Origin: Closterium sp. Naga37s-1
Taxonomy: Eukaryota > Streptophyta > Zygnematophyceae > Desmidiales > Closteriaceae
Assembly: GCA_947471745.1 (NCBI GenBank)
Contig: CANJKZ010000396.1
Coordinates: 999,501 to 1,063,500 of the forward strand
Reading direction: 5' to 3'
Length of the DNA stretch: 64,000 nt
Below, one piece after another: positions 61,001 through 64,000 of the stretch. The notes under the pieces were generated by a model. That model saw nothing but the letters and a program-made list of their open reading frames with translations, ran no database searches and had not been told where the DNA came from. The position numbers and the translations under genes were made by a program. The first letter of the stretch is position 1, and each line of letters starts with the position of its first letter.

Positions 61001-64000
61001 TAAACTCCCATCCTCCGGACTGCTCTCCTCTTGACTCTTCTTCTCCCACTGCCCCCCTGCTTCCACACCCTCCTCTCGCATGCTCTGCTGCTCATTGCTC
61101 TCCTCCTTACCACTGCTCCCCATTCTCTCTCCCGCACCCATCTCTTCCCCACTCTCTGGGAACGAGACCAAGGGCTCTCTTGTGCAGATTGTGGGTGGTG
61201 ACCTTGCTTCCCTCGCTTCCCTTGCTTCCTCCGCTGCTGTGCATTCTTGCTTCTCGCCCTCCCCCTCCTCTTCTCCACTCCCAGTGAGCCTCACCAGCAA
61301 TCTCTCCTCCTCCTCCCTCTCCTCCTTCTCTTGCCTCTCCTCGGTCTCGTTCTTCCTCCTCTCCTCTCCCGTCCCCTCCTCCCTCTCTACCTCCCCTCTC
61401 TCCACTCTCTTCCCCTCCCCTCTCTCTCCCTTCCCCTCTTCCTCCCGCCCTCCCACTCTCCCTTCAGTCACTTCTTCTACAGTCACCTCCTCTCTCTCCC
61501 CCCCTCCCCACTCAAACTCACTCACAATCCCCCCCGCCTCCCCCTTCCCCCCACTGAGCCTGTATGCGCAAGAACGGGCGGCGGGAGAGGCGGAAGACAG
61601 CGCGGAAGAGGGAAGCTTCGAGCAAGGGGGGAAGGCGGAAGCGGGGCAGGGGGGAGCGGCTGAGGCGGAAGCGGAAGGGGAGGGAGAAGCGGAGGAGCCT
61701 GTGGGGGCAATTAGCACGTCAGGGGGGGAAGCGGGGGAGTGGAGGGCGGAAGGGGCGGGGAAGTGGGGCGGGGCGGAGGTTGCGCCAGCAGGGTGGGCGG
61801 CGGAGGGGGAAGAAGCGGGGGATGAGGGCCAGGAGGGGCGGGGAAGCGGGGAAGGGGTGAAAGAGGAGGTACACGTGGGAGGCTGGGATTGGCCAGGTGC
61901 TTGCTCATCCGATTTTTGTTCCTCTGGGAGATCGCACGAGTGGTTACTGTAGCGAGTGTGACTATAGCGGTTGGAATGGAAGAGGGAGGAGAGGAGCGGG
62001 GAGGTGGCGGCAGCAGCGGCAGCACCAGCGGCTAGGACGGCAGCAGTTGCGGGGGAAGGGGTAGCAGGGGGAGGGGTGCTAGGGGGAACTGTAACGGGAG
62101 GAGTTGAAACGGAGCTTCTATCAGAGGTTGTAACGGGAGGAAGGGTGGCAGGACGCGGGCTTCGTAACGTGCCTATATCGGACGTGCCTATAACGGGATC
62201 TAAGCCTAAAGCAGCGGCGGCGGTGCCAGCAACATCAGCTGCCGCAGCAGCTGCCCGCCTGGCCCCCTCCGCCGCTGCCTCCCCCGCTGCCTCCGCTACC
62301 GCGGAAGCGTCCCCCCATCCCCGCCCACTCCCCCCACTTGCCCCCCTTGCCAACGACCTCCCCTCCCCCCTTCCCCCCCCCGCTTCCTCCCCCGTTCCTC
62401 TCCCCGCCTTCCCTCCCGCGCCTCGCCCCGCGCCTGCCGCCCCGCTTCCCCCTCCGCCAGTGACCGCCGCGCCCGCGGGGACCTGGTGAAGAGTGCAGAG
62501 AATGCGCCTAGGTCCGCGCACCCCCAGCACGTTCAGCGCATATGCTACAGACACCACCGGCCCGCTACTCCCCCCGCTTCCCCCGCTCCCCCCGCCGCTT
62601 CCCCCGCCAATCCCCCCGCTGCTTCTCCCACCTGCGCCTCCCCCGCAGCTGTGCGCGCTGCTTCCGGGGAAGGGGCTGCCGATGCAGCTGGGTTTGAATT
62701 GGGGGGAGGCAAAGTCGGAGACGGCGGGGCAAGGGGAAGGCGCAGCGGAAGGGGGCGCGGAGGCGGAAGGGAGGCGCGGGGAGCGGAAGCCCTCGAGGTT
62801 GTTGGCGGAGCGGGAGAGGCAGGCGGTTAGCGCGCGGGCGGAGGCGGAGGGGGAAGGGGCGGGGGAGGGGGAAGCTGAGAGGGACGGGGAATGTGCGCGG
62901 AGGCTTGACGATACCGCTGCTGACGTGGCCGTGTCAGCGTCATTTGCGCCGTTACAATCGCCCCGACCGCCAATGCCGCTGCCGCTGCCACTGCTGCTGG
63001 TAATACCTGCGCCCAGTAATCCTGTCCCGTCACTACCCCTGCTACAGCTGGTGCCGCTACAGCTGGAACCGTTAAAGCTGCCCAAGTTACCGTTACACGC
63101 GACAGGGGTGCCGGTCCCGCTGCTGCCCGCGCTGCTGCTGCCACAGTTGTAACCACAATGGTGGTTACCACACCGATTGCTACAGTGGTTACAGTGGTGG
63201 TAACCGTTGGCGGAAAAAGCGGCTCCGCGGGGATGCACCTTGCGGCTGCTGCTGCTGCTGCTTCCGCCGTGCGCCAGCGACGCCGCGCCGAGAGAAAACG
63301 CGGGCTGCACGAGGAAATGCGGCGCGGGGGGGACGGGAGGGCGGAGGGGGGGGGGGGGGGGGGGTGAGGGTGAGGAGGGGAGGGAGAGGAATGGGGGGGC
63401 AGGCGAAACGGTAAAATTGGCGCAAATTAACGGACGCCGAGAGGAGCTTCGACAGTTTTGGGCTTGGAAGATAAATACTGCGTTACTGGGTGCAATTTTT
63501 CTCGCCTCTGGCATTCGCGACAGCTTTCTTACACCCTGGGTGTCGAGCGCTATGGTAGCTGCGGCAAATCCGTCAAGACAATATACACTACGAAAGAAGA
63601 ACTCCAATACTGTAGCAAATACGGGTGCGGGTTGAAGAGCCGTAAGCTTCTTCTAGAAGTCTTCACATCCAAGTTACCCCTAACTACTCAAACTCTAAAA
63701 CACCTCGGTTGAAGGAGTGTAACCTTCTTAATATTGTGTGAAAAAAGTCTATTCTAAGACGACTCAAAAGTCGGTTGTAGAACTGTAACCTTCCTAACAT
63801 TGTGCGATGCGAACGAACTCAGGTTTCATCGCTCACCTCGTGCGACGATTCAAAGACGGCAAATCGCGTGCTTAGGAAATTCGCTCGCAGGCGACCGACG
63901 AACGAACTTCCGCCGCGCGAAAAGTCTTTCGGATCCAGCGAGACCACGTACTCCATGCTGGAATGATTTCGAAAGTTGCGAAACAGAGCGAAACGGACAC
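57990..64000 (-). CDS. TLP: Tubby-like protein gene, copy H (only copy with intact exon 3; 5' end outside window)
   Basis: Exons seen: 63837-63957, 60155-63304, 58964-59137, 57990-58040; exon 1 lies right of 64000. All seen exons join in phase 0 with consensus borders. In order they give the SRGG strand, a long low-complexity exon holding [16 protein letters not shown] and ending [20 protein letters not shown], then signature 1 ([14 protein letters not shown]) and signature 2 ([16 protein letters not shown], stop). If exon 1 is like the other copies, the protein is about 1,370-1,430 residues, against roughly 350-500 for usual plant TLPs; the excess is Ser/Ala/Pro/Glu-rich sequence within the Tubby domain. 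TLPs bind phosphoinositides and link membrane signals to trafficking or transcription; that role is inferred here from family. H is the best candidate for the functional or parental gene. Confidence 0.9.
58283..58901 (-). repeat. Five partial copies of the donor half of exon 4 in intron 4 (copy H)
   Basis: Cassettes at 58839-58901, 58711-58773, 58545-58606, 58418-58480 and 58283-58344. Each starts after CTGCAG and ends CAG|GT. Three are 63 bp (21 codons, FGKIGKDTF...PLTAFQ type); two are 62 bp and change frame. Donors are GTGGGT, GTGCGT, GTGGGT, GTGGGT and GTAAGT. The third keeps extra exon sequence upstream (58620-58660). The same set is at 6453-7071 in copy B and in the matching place in all other complete copies. 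They may be cassette exons, decoy sites or inert duplications. Confidence 0.85.
58964..59137 (-). CDS. TLP: Copy H exon 4, the only complete exon 4
   Basis: 174 bp, 58 codons, phase 0 to phase 0. It starts TTGCAG|TGTTGGTGCCTC (CWCLNF) and ends GCCTTCCAG|GTGTGT. It encodes Tubby signature 1 ([14 protein letters not shown]), a linker [11 protein letters not shown], and [27 protein letters not shown] of exon 3 joined to CWCLNF is the known contiguous plant TLP sequence, which fixes both splice sites. Equivalent exons: 7134-7307 (B), 14514-14687 (C), 21897-22070 (D), 29278-29451 (E), 36648-36821 (F), 44040-44213 (G). Confidence 0.9.
59200..59609 (-). repeat. Three partial copies of the acceptor half of exon 4 in intron 3 (copy H)
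   Basis: Acceptor-bearing copies start at 59609, 59456 and 59295, each after a pyrimidine-rich tract and CCAG, and each reading [11 protein letters not shown] and an NFQLIE-like stretch. The first two can be read through in one frame, which would give two Tubby signature 1 segments in series. None shows a convincing donor. Equivalents: 402, 249 and 89 (copy A), 7778, 7625 and 7465 (copy B). Confidence 0.85.
59719..60214 (-). repeat. Four copies of the donor end of exon 3 (copy H)
   Basis: The true exon end is 60155-60214; extra copies lie at 60007-60066, 59873-59932 and 59719-59778. Each is a 60-bp in-frame block of the form [20 protein letters not shown] followed by a GT donor (GTATGT, GTATGT, GTGAGG, GTGTGT). 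Variants include [15 protein letters not shown] and [17 protein letters not shown]. No strong acceptor is seen before the extra blocks. In unit 1: 948-1007, 800-859, 666-725 and 512-571. Confidence 0.87.
60155..63304 (-). CDS. TLP: Copy H exon 3, 1,050-codon low-complexity exon inside the Tubby domain
   Basis: Exactly 3,150 bp, open throughout, phase 0 at both ends. The acceptor GTGCAG|CCC follows a long pyrimidine tract; the donor is CTGCAG|GTATGTG. The beginning ([17 protein letters not shown]) faintly recalls the plant TLP segment SSRKVSPKVP..GSYN. The conserved strand [19 protein letters not shown] lies at about 62490-62550. A long Ala/Pro/Ser run, a Glu/Arg-rich block (about 60900-61500), a Pro-Leu repeat from the GGGGCA tract and Ala runs follow, before [20 protein letters not shown] at the end. 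In usual TLPs the stretch between these two Tubby segments is only some tens of residues. Introns hidden in the low-complexity part cannot be excluded. Confidence 0.8.
63837..63957 (-). CDS. TLP: Copy H exon 2 (Tubby domain, SRGG strand)
   Basis: The exon is 121 bp: one base completes a codon split with exon 1, then 40 codons, ending in phase 0. It starts after ATTCCAG and ends CACGAG|GTGAGC. It encodes [16 protein letters not shown], then [18 protein letters not shown], matching the conserved part of both animal (SVDPTDLSRGG) and plant Tubby domains. The sequence is unchanged in copies A-G (3388-3508 in A, 10768-10888 in B). Confidence 0.9.
63958..64000 (-). other. Start of intron 1 of copy H (window end)
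   Basis: Sequence before the exon 2 acceptor, identical in type to 3509-3551. Exon 1 of copy H is not in the window. Confidence 0.8.

Larger units (their letters stand above)
1..64000. repeat. Tandem array of ~7.38-kb units, each with one Tubby-like gene copy
   Basis: Units begin at 1, 7377, 14757, 22140, 29521, 36891, 44283 and 59207, taking the same GAGTCGTTCCCCGG motif as start. Lengths are 7376, 7380, 7383, 7381, 7370 and 7392 bp. The seventh is about 7.4 kb once the 7,524-bp retrotransposon and its 5-bp target repeat are removed. The eighth is cut off by the window and carries an extra 1,243 bp. Units are nearly identical; visible differences are mostly in homopolymers, GCT runs, a GGGGCA hexamer tract and scattered single bases. 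Private differences (hexamer count 5 to 9, indels in units 5 and 6, the insertion in unit 7) argue for real separate units rather than one unit repeated in assembly. Left and right ends of the array are not seen as unique sequence. Confidence 0.95.

Noticed and set aside
62486-62830. Plus-strand frame over the undeleted segment of copy H
   Set aside because: The minus strand codes the conserved Tubby strand [13 protein letters not shown] here, which accounts for the region.
1-64000. Ribosomal or satellite DNA array
   Set aside because: No rRNA sequence is recognisable and the unit carries a spliced protein gene.
1-64000. Array as a pure assembly artefact
   Set aside because: Units differ in hexamer number, private indels and one insertion. 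Copy number could still be wrong, as could homopolymer lengths.

Overview
The window is eukaryotic, GC-rich and intron-bearing. It is a head-to-tail array of a unit about 7.38 kb long. Seven unit starts lie in the window after the first base (7377, 14757, 22140, 29521, 36891, 44283, 59207), and base 1 is itself in register with them. Each unit carries one minus-strand copy of a Tubby-like protein (TLP/TULP) gene split by GT-AG introns. Family landmarks are plain: ECFIRRSRKTGTFTLFL, a [14 protein letters not shown] strand, PPRWHEQLQ joined to [19 protein letters not shown] (Tubby signature 1), and a last exon reading [16 protein letters not shown] (Tubby signature 2). The wording is closest to plant TLPs. 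With the style of the Ty1/copia element, this suggests a streptophyte green alga; from memory of similar polyproteins I would name a Closterium-like zygnematophyte, as inference only.

Layout (transcription right to left): copy A (1-4396, 3' end cut off by the window), B (6160-11776), C (13540-19159), D (20923-26539), E (28304-33910), F (35674-41300), G (43066-56225, split by a retrotransposon), H (57990 to beyond 64000, 5' end cut off). Spacers of about 1.6-1.8 kb hold the 3' flank of one copy and the putative promoter of the next.

Copies A-G share a 1,243-bp deletion in the large third exon. It removes a conserved Tubby core strand ([13 protein letters not shown]) and shifts the frame, so these copies should give truncated products or be pseudogenes. 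Only edge copy H keeps the segment: its exon 3 is open for exactly 1,050 codons and joins its neighbours in phase. H is therefore the probable working or parental gene, and A-G are amplified derivatives. H is also the most diverged unit.

The most unusual structure lies inside every copy. The edges of exons 3 and 4 have been duplicated in tandem: four copies of the donor end of exon 3, four of the acceptor side of exon 4, and six of the donor side of exon 4. Most have intact reading frames and splice-site-like borders. Only one exon 4 is complete.

A young, apparently whole Ty1/copia element (48480-56003) sits in exon 1 of copy G, in the gene's orientation. It has 132-bp LTRs that differ at one base, a 5-bp target duplication (ATTGG), an initiator-Met-tRNA-like primer-binding site and a single gag-pol frame of about 1,997 codons.
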